Origin: Raphanus sativus
Taxonomy: Eukaryota; Streptophyta; Magnoliopsida; Brassicales; Brassicaceae
DNA length: 64,000 bases
NCBI RefSeq assembly: GCF_000801105.2
Contig: NC_079519.1
Coordinates: 12,832,668 to 12,896,667, forward strand
Reading direction: 5' to 3'
The translations under genes and the position numbers were made by a program. Shown here piece after piece: positions 20,537-32,661 of this stretch. The notes below the pieces were generated by a model. It saw only the letters and a list, made by a program, of their open reading frames with translations. It was not told where the DNA came from and searched no databases. Every line of letters begins with the position of its first letter. Position 1 is the first letter of the stretch.

Positions 20537-20833
20537 TTGAAAGACATTGCACGAAGGTACAAATCAGGGAGACTTATTGGATATGTGTTCACTCACGGAG
20601 GAACAGCCATTTCCTGGCGGTCCATGAAGCAGTCACTTGCTGCTACATCATCCAACCATGCGGAGATCATCGCCATACATGAGGCGAGTCGAGAGGTGGT
20701 GTGGTTACGGTCCATGACCAACCACATCCGAGTGGACAGTGGCTTATCCGAAGGTCAAGATGCTCCGACCATCATCTATGAGGACAATGCAGCATGCATA
20801 GCTCAGCTCAAAGATGGATACATCAAAGGTTAA
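20537..20833 (+). pseudogene. Ty1/copia RNase H C-terminal fragment
   Basis: The 98-residue frame reads GYVFTHGGTAISWRSMKQSL, ATSSNHAEIIAIHEASREVV and YEDNAACIAQLKDGYIKG, which is the core and end of a copia-type RNase H (acidic residues E and D in AEIIA and YEDNAA). In intact elements this domain removes the RNA template. Here it is cut at 20829 by the first unit of the tandem array, losing the final third. Confidence 0.88.
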
Positions 20834-21582
20834 GTTTGAAAAAACGGGGCTAGCGTTAAATCGCAAGAATACGTGGGTTGCCGTCGGTCTCAGGGAGATT
20901 AGTCTTGGGCCTAGAAAGCCTTTGGATCACCCCCTGGTTAATCAAAAAAGAAATTTGACTGCATATACATATGAACACCAAAAATTAAGTCTATAACCAC
21001 TAACAACATTTTGGCTATGATATTCTTTATATAATATGCATAATGATAAAAATTACCCTTCATCCTCTGTCATTCTCACTCTCACTTCCATGCATGTTGA
21101 TTTTTTCTTCTGGGATTATTTTTCATTCTCAATTCATTCTCTTTTTCACTCTCATTTCCTCTGCTATGAATATTGAGCAAACTCTTAAGTCTGGTTAGAT
21201 TGAAGAGCATAATAGTATATCTCATAATTTTCGAAGCCATCCCGTCGTGTAAATTAAGAAACCGAGAATGATCAAAACTATCAGAGAACTATCGGAGAAG
21301 ATAAACATTATGCGTTGTGTCATACTATACTATTTTAAATTACAGTATATTATGATACATTTCTTTTTCTCTTCTTTTGCAATTTGTATCTCTTTCTCTG
21401 CCTCCTGGTTCTTTTTACTCACTACTTCGTCAGTTATATTGTTTTGTCCTCCAACATTGTCGCCACTAATCATCTTTCTCTCTATATAAAGAAATTTTAA
21501 AGAATTTCATATATACAAAGTTTGTGGGTGTGTCGAGTATTCCATACCATAATATGTATAGTATAGTCACGTAATGGATAAA

Positions 21583-21948
21583 GGTTAGGGTTTAGGGATT
21601 AGGATTTGGGTTTAGGATATATGGTTTGGGTTTGGGGTTTGGGTTTAGAGTTTGGGTTTAGGGTATATGGTTTGGGTTTAGAGTTCAGAGTTTGGGTTTA
21701 GGGTTTGGGTTTAGAGTTTGGGTTTAGGGTATATGGTTTGGGTTTAGAGTTCAGAGTTTGGGTTTAGGGTTTGGGTTTGGGTATATGGTTTGGGTTTAGA
21801 GTTTGGGTTTAAGGTATATGGTTTGGGTTTAGGGTTTACGATTTTGGTTTAGGGTTTAGTGTATATAGTTTGGGTATATGGTCTGAGTTTAGGGTTAAGG
21901 GTTTGTGTGTTAGGTATAGGATTTGGGTTAAGGGTATATGGTTTAGGG
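21583..21948 (+). repeat. Degenerate interstitial telomere-like repeat, block 1
   Basis: Variants of gggtttagggtttggg interspersed with tatatggtt. The plant telomere unit is TTTAGGG. No long perfect run is present. Confidence 0.8.
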
Positions 21949-21963
21949 TCCATGAGGCGAGTC

Positions 21964-22143
21964 ATCCAACCATGCGGAGATCATCGCCATACATGAGGCG
22001 AGTCGAGAGGTGGTGTTGTTACGGTCCATGAACAACCACATCCGAGTGGACAGTGGCTTATCCGAAGGTCAAGATGCTCCGACCATCATCTATGAGGACA
22101 ATGCAGCATGCATAAACTCAGCTCAAAGATGGATACATCAAAG
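21964..22143 (+). pseudogene. Duplicated copia RNase H fragment inside the array
   Basis: It matches 20650-20829 almost base for base, with a two-base change near 22113 (cataaactcag for catagctcag). It shows that the array unit boundary lies inside the copia gene. Confidence 0.9.
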
Positions 22144-22890
22144 GTTAAGTTTGAAAAAACGGGGCTAGCGTTAAATCGCAAGAATACGTGGGTTGCCGTC
22201 GGCCTCAGGCAGATTAGTCTTGGGCCTAGAAAGCCTTTGGATCACCCCCTGGTTAATCAAAAAATAAATTTGACTGCATATACATATGAACACCCAAAAT
22301 TAAGTCTATAACCACTAACAACATTTTGGCTATGATATTCTTTATATAATATGCATAATGATAAAAATTACCCTTCATCCTCTGTTCATTCTCACTCTCA
22401 CTTCCATGCATGTTGATTTTTTCTTCTGGGATTATTTTTCATTCTCAATTCATTCTCTTCTCATTTCCTCTGCTATGAATATTGAGCAAACTCTTAAGTC
22501 TGGTTAGATTGAAGAGCATAATAGTATATCTCATAATTTTCGAAGCCATCCCGACGTGTAAATTAAGAAACCGAGAATTATCAAAACTATCAGAGAACTA
22601 TCGGAGAAGATAACATTATGCGTTGTGTCATACTATACTATTTTAAATTACAGTATATTATGATACATTTCTTTTTCTCTTCTTTTGCAATTTGTATCTC
22701 TTTATCTGCCTCCTGGTTCTTTTTACTCACTACTTCGTCAGTTACATTGTTTTGTCCTCCAACACTGTCGCCACTAATCATCTTTCTCTCTATATAAAGA
22801 AATTTTAAAGAATTTCATATATACAAAGTTTGTGGGTGTGTCGAGTATTCCATACCATAATATGTATAGTATAGTCACGTAATGGATAAA

Positions 22891-23330
22891 GGCTAGGGTT
22901 TAGGGATTAAGATTTGGGTTTAGGATATATGGTTTGGGTTTGGGGTTTGGTTTAGAGTTTGGGTTTAGGGTATATGGTTTGGGTTTAGAGTTCAGAGTTT
23001 GGGTTTAGGGTTTGGGTTTAGAGTTTGGGTTTAGGGTATATGGTTTGGGTTTAGAGTTCAGAGTTTGGGTTTAGGGTTTGGTTTGGGTATATGGTTTGGG
23101 TTTAGGTTTGGGTTTAAGGTATATGGTTTGGGTTTTAGGGTTTACGATTTTGGTTTAGGGTTTAGTGTATATAGTTTGGGTATATGGTTTGAGTTTAGGG
23201 TTAAGGGTTTGGGTGTTAGGTTTAGGATTTGAGTTTAGGGTTAAGGGTTTGGGTGTTAGGTTTAGGATTTGAGTTTAGGGTTAAGGGTTTGGATGTTAGG
23301 TTTAGTGTATACGTGGGTTTAGGGCTAGCG
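22891..23330 (+). repeat. Degenerate interstitial telomere-like repeat, block 2
   Basis: Same arrangement as block 1, with a local triplication of gatttgagtttagggttaagggtttgggtg-like units near 23165-23300. Confidence 0.8.
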
Positions 23331-24058
23331 TTAAATCGCAAGAATACGTGGGTTTCCGTCGGCCTCAGGGAGATTAGTCTTGGGCCTAGAAAGCCTTTGG
23401 ATCACCCCCTGGTTAATCAAAAAATAAATTTGACTGCATATACATATGAACACCCAAAATTAAGTCTATAACCACTAACAACATTTTGGCTATGATATTC
23501 TTTATATAATATGCATAATGATAAAAATTACCCTTCATCCTCTGTTCATTCTCACTCTCACTTCCATGCATGTTGATTTTTTCTTCTGGGATTATTTTTC
23601 ATTCTCAATTCATTCTCTTTTTCACTCTCATTTCCTCTGCTATGAATATTGAGCAAACTCTTAAGTCTGGTTAGATTGAAGAGCATAATAGTATATCTCA
23701 TAATTTTCGAAGCCATCCCGACGTGTAAATTAAGAAACCGGGAATGATCAAAACTATCAGAGAACTATCGGAGAGATAAACATTATGCGTTGTGTCATAC
23801 TATACTATTTTAAATTACAGTATATTATGATACATTTCTTTTTCTCTTCTTTTGCAATTTGTATCTCTTTCTCTGCCTCCTGGTTCTTTTTACTCACTAC
23901 TTCGTCAGTTACATTGTTTTGTCCTCCAACACTGTCGCCACTAATCATCTTTCTCTCTATATAAAGAAATTTTAAAGAATTTCATATATACAAAGTTTGT
24001 GGGTGTGTCGAGTATTCCATACCATAATATGTATAGTATAGTCACGTAATGGATAAAG

Positions 24059-24475
24059 GCTAGGGTTTAGGGATTAAGATTTGGGTTTAGGATATATGGT
24101 TTGGGTTTGGGGTTTGGGTTTAGAGTTTGGGTTTAGGGTATATGGTTTGGGTTTAGAGTTCAGAGTTTGGGTTTAGGGTTTGGGTTTAGAGTTTGGGTTT
24201 AGGGTATATGGTTTGGGTTTAGAGTTCAGAGTTTGGGTTTAGGGTTTGGGTTTGGGTATATGGTTTGGGTTTAGGGTTTGAGTTTAAGGTATATGGTTTG
24301 GGTTTAGGGTTTACGATTTGGTTTAGGGTTTAGTGTATATAGTTTGGTATATGGTTTGAGTTTAGGGTTAAGGGTTTGGGTGTTAGGTTTAGGATTTGAG
24401 TTTAGGGTTAAGGGTTTTGGGTGTTAGGTTTAGGATTTGAGTTAGGGTTAAGGGTTTGGGTGTTAGGTTTAGTGT
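24059..24475 (+). repeat. Degenerate interstitial telomere-like repeat, block 3
   Basis: Same arrangement as blocks 1 and 2. It runs directly into the CT microsatellite. Confidence 0.8.
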
Positions 24476-24485
24476 ATACACTTAT

Positions 24486-24685
<200 letters not shown>

Positions 24686-25920
24686 AATGACTGTATAGGT
24701 AACAACAACTATGATACTATAACTTTATTAGTATGGTTAACTAATATACCTCATAACATTTTGTTCATTGCCGGGTGTCCTATACCACTTTTCTCCATCC
24801 ATTTCTAAATTGGATCCGCTTCTCTTTTGTTACAAAACCCTACTCTACACTACTTGGAACTTGTGCAACAAGAGATAGGGAACTTAAACATATTGTAAGT
24901 AGAAGCTATTTGTGTGTCTGATAATACGACCATTCTACATTGAATATAGTATAGTCTACTGTTTGCATTTTTCACTTTGCACATTTTCCCACGCGCACGC
25001 GCTTTAAGAGAGAGAATGGTCCATTTTGAACGTAACCTGTCACATCAAAGAGGTATCGCTGTTGCATGGCTATATTCTTCATTTAGTGCTGCTTATGAAT
25101 ATCCAGCAAATTCCTCTTGTGGATAGTTTGGTAACTTGATTTATGAATAAGTGTAGTTACCCAAAAATATTATATAATGGTATAGTTTTCAAATAAAATC
25201 TTTGGTATTACCCCAAATTTTCCCTAGAATAATAATGTGCCCCTTTTCACTAATTTTCTTTTCATTTACTTTTTGCCCATTTCTCCCCAAGATTATATTT
25301 TTTTTTCTTTTTTTTCATGGGTTATTTTCATTCAAATAATAGTTTTTCACAAATAGTCCCAATTTATTTTTCAGTTCAGTTTTCAGTGGTTCAATCTTTT
25401 CTTCTTTCGGTTATAAGGTCATTTAATTATATTATTTTATTAGATTTGTTTCTTAGAAATATTATTATTTAAACATTATGTAATTAATAAAAAAATAAAA
25501 AACTATTAGTTAATAAATTTTTCATGTCCCCACTCATTTTATTTTCTAGATCCGCCATCGCTAAAAAATATAGAGAAAAAATAAAGTGGTTATGAACCCA
25601 GTGTGTCACTAAATCAGTGAGTAAGAATGGTACTACAACATAAAATATAGTGGAAAATATATATACATTGGTCTAGGATCTTTTGGTCCAGTGGAAAAAC
25701 GATAACTTTGGTCAACGGATTTCGTGTTTAATCCATCTGCTATGCGAAACTGTAATACATTGTCCCTCGATATTCGTACGGATATTGATCCTTGTTAACA
25801 GTTTTATTTTGTATATGCGGGTAAAGGTTTTATTTATATACTGTAATTCTACCAATTATTATTGTGAACCATTTTATAAATCTGATATTCAGGGTCCGAA
25901 TGGAAATTTACAGAACAATT
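24686..25920. other. AT-rich intergenic sequence
   Basis: No gene or element end was recognised. It lies between the CT microsatellite and the CACTA element. Confidence 0.5.
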
Positions 25921-25923
25921 GTG

Positions 25924-27487
25924 CATTACAAGAAAGCAGACAATTTCTGACGGAAAATTTCATCAAAAATCCATCGGGAAAGGTATTATGATGGATTTCC
26001 GACGAAACATCCGTCAAAACCAAATCTTGCAAAAAAATTTCGGTGGATTCTGACAGATATATTTCCGACGAAATACTGATGACTGTTTCCGTGAGAAGTT
26101 TTCGTTGGAATTTCGTTGGAAAGAAATTCCGATAACTTCGTGGTCGTCGCTCCGAGGAAACATTTTATCTAAAATTACTTCCAAGGAAATTAACATCGTC
26201 AGAAAGGTTGCGGCAGGAAAATTTCGACGAAATTAATCAGTCAGAAATTTTCGAGGGATACTGTCGGAGTATTCCAACAGAATTTCAAAAAAGCTGAAAT
26301 CATGAACCAAACCCCAATCGGTACCTTCCTCGCAATTTCTGGATATTCCAACACAACTCTGAGGAATTAAATAGATTGTTTTGAACCTCGTAGTTTGAAA
26401 CGGTGCAAGATTATCTTCTGATAGAATATCTGTCACAAATCAGCAATCAATGTATTCTTTAGCTAATTATAATCTGTTTTGATAACCATCAATCTACTTA
26501 CTGATGATAAAGGTGAATGACCATCTCTACAGCATGCATCTACCATATCAAGAAATCTTCTAGCTTTTGTATTCGGTTCTTTCTGTCTATCTCTTTCCTT
26601 AACTAGGAAGGTAAATTTTCTTTATAGTGATCATTTACTATTTGCCTTACACAATCTAAATCAGTTCATGTTCTTCTAACCTATATTCAGTCTAAGGTTC
26701 GCTAATACTACTTTATTCATAATCAGTTTCTCTATACCAAACCTTGTAACTCAGTATCAACTTCTTAATATTCCTATTATTTTTACAAGCAGAGCAGAGA
26801 CATCTTGATACCTCTTGTGCACTCTTCTGTAAGTAAAATGGTGTTTGGATCCATATAAAGTTTATCCATCAACAAACAAAAAATAATAAGAAGAAAACAT
26901 GTTTTTTTGTGCTTTATTGTGAATGAGTAGTGAATGAGGGGAATAAGGGAAACTCATATTTATAGAAGAAGAGTTACCAATACTTTTGACAGAATTTTGA
27001 CGAATTTTGGATGGTCACAGACAAGTTGTCAAAAGCTCGTCGGAAAATTCTAACTTTTAAACAGCTTTAAAAATATCATATTTTCGTCAGAAAATCATTG
27101 GAAATTTTCGATGGCTAAGGAAAATGGATTCGAAAATTCGTCCAAAAATCTAATTTTTCAACGGCTATGAAATGGTTATTTTTTGTCAGAAATTTGTCAA
27201 AAAATTTCGACAAATGGATAATATTCGAATAAATATCAACAGTCACTTAATGAATATATGTATTCCTCAGTATTTTGTCGCTATTTAGCCGGAAATTTTT
27301 GACAAACATTATTTTGTTGGTATTTCATCGGAAATTTTTTAAGAAACAATGATGACTATATATTATTGATTTGCTCGGTATTTTCTTCGTATTTTCTCGG
27401 TATTTCTTCGGAAATCTCTCAGAAACTTCTGAAAAAAGTTTATTCCATTGAAAATTCCGTTAGAATATAGCATGTTTTCTTGTAGTG
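25924..27487. mobile_element. Non-autonomous CACTA (En/Spm) DNA transposon
   Basis: The left end is CATTACAAGAAAGCAGAC and the right end, reversed, is CACTACAAGAAAACATGC. Both are flanked by the 3-bp duplication GTG (25921-25923 and 27488-27490). The interior is filled with short repeats of TTTCCGACGAAAT in both orientations, the subterminal repeats that the CACTA transposase binds. No transposase frame exists in its 1564 bp. The left terminus has one substitution (CATTA for CACTA). Confidence 0.9.
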
Positions 27488-27569
27488 GTGGAAAAATTGT
27501 GGCATGGTCCTAATAATAATAAAATATAAAAATACATAAGTATATGCATATATTTAGTTACTATTAATG

Positions 27570-28325
27570 GCAATAATATGATATGCGATTTGTAACATTC
27601 CCAACTTTACCACAATCATAATATATATATAGTGGTGTAGATCCAGTGGAGATGTTTATGTTGACTTGTACGTGTACAAAGGAGCGATTATATTTTACCA
27701 AAAAAACGATCCCGTTTAGGATTTTTAATGGTAGTACTTGCTGTTGGAGTTCCAATGCCAACTTCAATGTGGCCTTTTAAGGCATAGTTCAATACAATAA
27801 ACTATTTATTGTTACAACATAAATCATACTCCTTCTGTTTCATAATAAGTGTCACTCTGAGCTTATTTTATTGTTATATAAAGAGTGTCACTTTACAATT
27901 CCAATATAAATTATAATAACTTTCAGCTGGAAATTAATTGCAAACTGCATTGATTTTATAAATAATTTTATTTATCTAAAATACTATTGGTCAAAGAGGT
28001 ATAATTAATTACAACTTACATATATTTCAACAACTTTCTTAATCTGTGTGAAAAATGTCACAACACTCTTTAAGAAACGGAGGGAGTATTCATCACTCAG
28101 CAACTTCATATGACTAATAATTATTTGAGTTACTTTGATAAGTGACAATAAAATTTAACCGTTGAACAAAACTAACCAAAAAAGATCACAGTTTACTTTA
28201 GCTCAACGGTTCATTTTGTTGGTTGTTTTATTCTCTATCTGATTACCCATATAAGCTCAAATTTGAGTAATAATATGATCATTTGATGTAAAAACAAATG
28301 TAGAAAATTAGTGTGTTGCTCTAAA
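27570..28325. repeat. Segmental duplication of about 0.75-0.85 kb, copy 1
   Basis: From gatttgtaacattcccaac through gattggtgaaaat it matches 28370-29240 with scattered differences. It contains a MITE at 27829-28086. No gene is visible in either copy. Confidence 0.85.
27829..28086. mobile_element. Stowaway-like MITE A (258 bp)
   Basis: The left end is CTCCTTCTGTTTCATAATAA and the right end, reversed, is CTCCCTCCGTTTCTTAA. It is flanked by TA on both sides (27827-27828, 28087-28088). This TIR and duplication are typical of Tc1/mariner-derived MITEs. Confidence 0.85.
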
Positions 28326-28369
28326 CACTTTGATTGGTGAAAATATACTATTAACAGCGAAAATATGAT

Positions 28370-29240
28370 GTGCGGTTTGTAACATTCCGACCTTTACTAC
28401 AATCATAATATATATAATGGTGTTTTACAAAATAAAAAAAAATATATATATATATAATGGTGGTGTAGATCCAGTGGAGATGTTTATGTACGTGTAAAAG
28501 GAGCAATTACATTTTACCAAAAAAAAAGCGATCACATTAGGATTTGTACTTGCTGTTGGAGCTCCCAATATCAACTTTAATGTGACCTTTTAAGGCATTG
28601 TTCAATACAATAAACTCTTTATTATTACAACATAAATCATATTCAATGCCAACTTCAATGTGACCTTTTAAGGCATTGTTCAATACAATAAACTATTTAT
28701 TGTTACAACATAAATCATACTTCCTCCGTTTCAAATTATATGTCGTTCTAGAGCAAAATTTTTGTTTCAAAATAAGTGTCGTTTTCGGTTTTCAATGCAA
28801 AATTTATTGAAAATATTCTCTATTCTATTTTTATATTGGTTGATGTGTATTGGTAATAGTATTTTTATTTTGGAAATATGTAAAATTAAATGTTTTATTA
28901 ATCTGTGTGCAAAGACTTAGAACGACAAATAATATGAAACGGAGGGAGTATTCATCACTCAGCAACTTCGTACGGCTAATAATTGATTTGAGTTACTTTG
29001 ATAAGTGACAATAAAATTTAACCATTGAAGAATACTAACCAAAAAATATCACATTTTACATTAGCTCAACGGTTCATTTTGTTGGTTGTTTTATTTTCTA
29101 TCTGATTACCCATATAGCCTCAAACTTGAGTAATAATGTAATCGTTCTCCTATATAGCCTCAAACTTGAGTAATAATGTAATCGTTCTGATGTAAAGACA
29201 AATGTAGAAAATTAGTGTGCATCTCTAAACACTTTGATTG
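28370..29240. repeat. Segmental duplication of about 0.75-0.85 kb, copy 2
   Basis: Paralogue of 27570-28325. It has an extra internal repeat (ttttaaggcattgttcaat at about 28588 and 28668) and a short tandem duplication of cctcaaacttgagtaataat near 29110-29180. It carries MITE B at 28730-28948. Confidence 0.85.
28730..28948. mobile_element. Stowaway-like MITE B (219 bp)
   Basis: Ends are CTTCCTCCGTTTCAAATTAT and, reversed, CTCCCTCCGTTTCATATTAT, with TIR similarity extending about 33 bp to GTCGTTCTA. Flanking TA is at 28728-28729 and 28949-28950. Its interior does not match MITE A. Confidence 0.85.
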
Positions 29241-29785
29241 GTGAAAATTAATATGGAATGATAGAACAATTAAGCTCGATCAACTTCCCCCACCCTCCGG
29301 ATTAACTACTATAGGGAATCATAAACTTTAGAAGGTGATTCGAACTAACTCATAGTGTCTATACTACTATAATGGTTACTAGAAATGTCGGAGCGGAGCA
29401 ACGGGCTTATTGGTTACACCGAAATACTTAGTAACCACTCATTTAGTGACTTTAAGAAAAACCTCTATCGACCACTCTTTATTTTCACTTTCTTTTGTTT
29501 TCTTTCTCTTTTTAAAATATTTTTTTAGAAGTCATTCGTATGAGTACGATACTACAAAGATAAACATAGCTTTGGCGTATAAAGTTTGATTCTAATTCAG
29601 TTTCAAAAAAAAAGGTTTGATTCTAATTTTATAGACACCAGGAGTGCATAGCACATGAAAATATAATACAATTTTTATTTAAAAGAAAACATTAACTAGA
29701 AATATCTCAGACCAATAATGTGACTTGTCCTTCTCTCATTACTCTGGAAACGATGTCGTCGTAAACATATTAACATTACACCCCT
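29241..29785. other. Upstream region of the SWEET gene
   Basis: AT-rich; no coding sequence or element end recognised. It is the likely distal promoter of the gene starting at 29994. Confidence 0.45.
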
Positions 29786-29786
29786 T

Positions 29787-29809
29787 CACATGTGAACCTT
29801 CTATATATA
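29787..29809 (+). promoter_or_regulatory. Core promoter of the SWEET gene (E-box and TATA box)
   Basis: CACATGTG (29787-29794) is a palindromic E-box-type bHLH site. TATATATA (29802-29809) lies about 185 bp before the ATG. A start near 29835-29840 would give a 5' leader of about 155 nt. Confidence 0.55.
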
Positions 29810-29993
29810 TCTGCCATAGTTGGCATTGTTTCATAGCTAAAACTCACAAAACTAGAGCTTGGCTTTCAAGAGATAGAAGAGTCTTCAAGAGCTCTATCTC
29901 TCGCTTTCGCGTGCTCTTAGATATTTCTTTGCCCGTTCATAGTTTTTGTCGATCCGACCAAAAAGGAGAGAAATAATCAAGAAAGCAGAACAA

Positions 29994-31820
29994 ATGGCTC
30001 TACCTCACAATGTATGGGCATTTGTGTTCGGAATCATGGGTACGTATATATAAGCATTCACAATTTCGTTTTCATATCAAATCTATATAAAGGCAAGCAC
30101 TATATAACATTTTGAATGATACTGTTCATGTGTTAAATTCATAATGTTTTCTACGCTGTAAATTTTCAGGTAACATTATATCATTTGTCGTGTTCTTAGC
30201 CCCAGTGTAAGAATCAACATGTTCTTACTCTCTTTCTTTTTTTCTTGTCTTTTTATCGAGTTAGTTAAAAAAATATTCCAATCTTATGCAGACCGACCTT
30301 TGTAAGGATATGCAAGAAGAAGTCTACAGAAGGATTTCAGTCTCTTCCCTATCTTTCAGCGCTATTTAGCGCACTGCTTTGGATTTACTATGCTATGCAA
30401 AAAGATGGCTCAGGCTTCCTTCTCATAACAATAAACGCTGTTGGCTGCTTCATCGAAACCATCTACATCGTCCTTTTCATAACCTATGCTAACAAGAAAA
30501 CTAGAGTATGTTGAAACACTTTATTATTTTCGATTTGATCATAGACATGCACATACCATATGAAGACATACATAAATGCCATTTTGTCTGGTTTTCTCAT
30601 AGATAGATGGTTGTAATGATGTTACAGATTTCCACTTTAAAGGTTCTTGGTCTCTTGAACTTTTTGGGTTTTGCCGCCATTGTCCTTGTCTGCGAGTTCT
30701 TAACTAAAGGATCGACACGTGAGAAAGTTCTCGGAGGGATTTGCGTTGGATTTTCCGTCATTGTTTTCGCAGCTCCTTTAAGTATCATGGTACGTATTTT
30801 CCCTGTGTTAGACATGCATACAAACAATAAGATTTGTCTATGCGAAAGAAGCATGTTAAGTTTACGTATTATATCTATGAAAAACATAATAAATATTAAT
30901 ATTGATAGATTGTCTCTCCTTTTTTTTTTTTTTTGGTAAAATGTTAAATTTACTTGTCTCTCCTTTCCTGGTTATGTGGATCATTATATATTTAAATATT
31001 TAAAATAAACAATAACAATTTGGTGCAGAGAGTGGTTATACGAACAAGAAGTGTGGAGTTTATGCCATTCTCTTTATCGTTGTTTCTTACACTTAGCGCC
31101 GTCACATGGCTCTTCTACGGTCTGGCTATTAAAGACTTCTACGTTGCCGTGAGTTTTATATTTTATTCAGTTTCGGTAATTTCTAAGCATATACAAAAAG
31201 ACAGCAAAACACTATATGATTATTTTATCAAAAAAACATTATATGATTAGATTATGAGTACTCTTAGATTATATGGGTGGTTCGTAATAAAATCAAATGA
31301 GTTGTTTACCTTTGTCCCTTTTATAGTTTATTCAAACTACATATGCAAAGGTTGTTTGGTATAATTTGAATGCCGTGTGGACGAATATATGATTGTAAAC
31401 CGTACGCATTTGATTAGCAATTTAGCATTATATAAAAAACTGGACCCACTAAATTTCCAGTACTAGAAACACCAAATGTAATTTGTTCTGTTGCAATGTC
31501 GGTAATTTTTCTTTGTTCAACATTCTATGTCGGCAATAAATAGAATATTAATGTCCTTTACATCTAATTTTGAACTATTGAAGCTTCCAAATGTGTTGGG
31601 CGCGTTCCTAGGAGCTGTTCAAATGATTCTCTACATAATCTTCAAGTACTACAAAACTCCGGTGGCTGAGATGACGACAGAGAAATCCAAAGCGGTGTCC
31701 GACCATTCCATTGACATGACAAAGCTAACCACCGTTATGCCCACTCCAGTTTCGGATACAGCGGTTCATCCACCGCATGCTATTCAAGATGTTCCCGACT
31801 CTCAGATTCAAGTTACGTAG
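29994..31820 (+). CDS. SWEET13: SWEET sugar transporter, clade III, SWEET13-like
   Basis: Six exons: 29994-30039, 30170-30206, 30292-30505, 30628-30789, 31029-31148 and 31584-31820. All junctions are GT/AG and in phase, giving 271 residues. SWEETs are seven-helix plasma-membrane uniporters; clade III members export sucrose for phloem loading and feeding of nectaries, seeds and pollen. Two MtN3/saliva triple-helix repeats are visible: residues about 10-95 (VFFLAPVPTF-like motif, here [20 protein letters not shown], then LWIYYAM) and about 130-215 ([44 protein letters not shown]). The start [16 protein letters not shown] is the standard N-terminus. The cytosolic tail has [13 protein letters not shown], closest to Arabidopsis SWEET13 from memory. 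The tail stops 23 codons early: after TAG the same frame stays open to a TAA at 31892. SWEET14 is the nearest alternative. Downstream lies a MULE-type MITE. Confidence 0.93.
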
Positions 31821-31892
31821 GTCAAGAACCAGAATATAACCCGTTTGAAGCATCAGAACAACAAGGATCTCGAGGACCAAAACCAACTTTAA
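31821..31892 (+). pseudogene. Orphaned C-terminal tail codons of the SWEET gene
   Basis: The 23 codons after the TAG read in phase as a Lys/Asn/Gln-rich tail (VKNQNITRLKHQ, then KDLEDQNQL) and end in TAA. As I recall it, Arabidopsis SWEET13 has a Glu-Val-Lys-Ser-Gln-Asn tail at this spot, so GAG has probably become TAG. The downstream codons have not decayed, which suggests a recent change, an allele or a base-call error. Confidence 0.75.
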
Positions 31893-31979
31893 GTAGGGAA
31901 TCTTATTTAGACATTAATAATAATGCGTTGTTTGAGTTGTGCACTCTAGTTAACTTTTTTTCCTTTTTATTTTCAATTT

Positions 31980-32661
31980 GGAAAAATTCCTTAAAAATAC
32001 CCGAACTAAATTTTGTTAAGCTTTTTAATACCCAAACTTTTTCACTACCCAGTTTAATACTTCAACTAATTATTTTGCTCATTTTAGTACCCAAATTTTT
32101 AACATTGTACCCATTTTAATACCCAAACTTTATTTATTTAAATAAAAATACTAATAAGTTTCAAACAAAACTTAATAAAATCTCAAAAATCTAAGAAAAA
32201 AATATTAAAAATTCTAATTTTATTTTAAGATTTAGAAAAGAAGGTAGATAAACCATGGAAAATTTATTTTTTCAAAAAATAAATGAATTTGAATGATAAA
32301 AATAAATTCATTTTTTATTTCAGAAAACAAACTAAATACAATATTTAAAACTTGGAAATTTTATTACAAAATTTAATATTTTACACTATTTAGTTATTTT
32401 TATTTCTCAAACACCAAAAAAATTTAGAATTTTCTGAGTTTATTTTGTAAATTTTAGAGATTTTTAAAAATTTTATTTGAAACTTATTAGTATTTTTATT
32501 AAAATAAATAAAGTTCGGGTATTAAAGTGGGCACAGTTTTAAAAGTTTGGATATTAAAATGAGCAAAATAATTAGTTAAGGTATTAAACTGGATAGTGAA
32601 AAAGTTTGGGTATTAAAAAGCTTAACAAAATTTAGTTCGGGTATTTTTATGGAATTTTCCC
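31980..32661. mobile_element. MULE-type MITE with long inverted repeats, 3' of SWEET
   Basis: The left arm starts GGAAAAATTCCTTAAAAATA and the right arm, reversed, starts GGGAAAATTCCATAAAAATA. The arms pair over about 180-230 bp. A 9-bp duplication TTTCAATTT lies at 31971-31979 and 32662-32670, as made by Mutator-like transposases. It has no coding capacity. It begins 160 bp after the TAG, so it probably lies in or just beyond the 3' UTR, and its transcript would fold into a long hairpin. Confidence 0.9.

Larger units (their letters stand above)
20829..24480. repeat. Three-unit tandem array (about 1.2 kb each) with telomere-like blocks
   Basis: The marker ctagcgttaaatcgcaagaatacg recurs at 20850, 22165 and 23335 (steps of 1315 and 1170 bp). 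Each unit has the same order. First is a short block that looks like the tail of a SINE, ending in a poly-A-like run. Next is about 640 bp of AT-rich unique sequence. Last is a block of degenerate TTTAGGG repeats (21583-21948, 22891-23330, 24059-24475). The second unit also carries a second copy of about 180 bp of the copia RNase H (21964-22143), so duplication followed the copia insertion. Units are roughly 95% or more identical outside indels. Confidence 0.9.

Noticed and set aside
20829..24480. Tandem array considered as a true telomere or centromere satellite
   Set aside because: TTTAGGG runs are short and degenerate, only three units exist, and each contains unrelated sequence. It is an interstitial array, not a chromosome end.
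32150..32500. Interior of the MULE MITE considered as a miRNA precursor
   Set aside because: The arms are far too long and symmetric for a miRNA hairpin. It is a transposon inverted repeat, though it might yield siRNAs.
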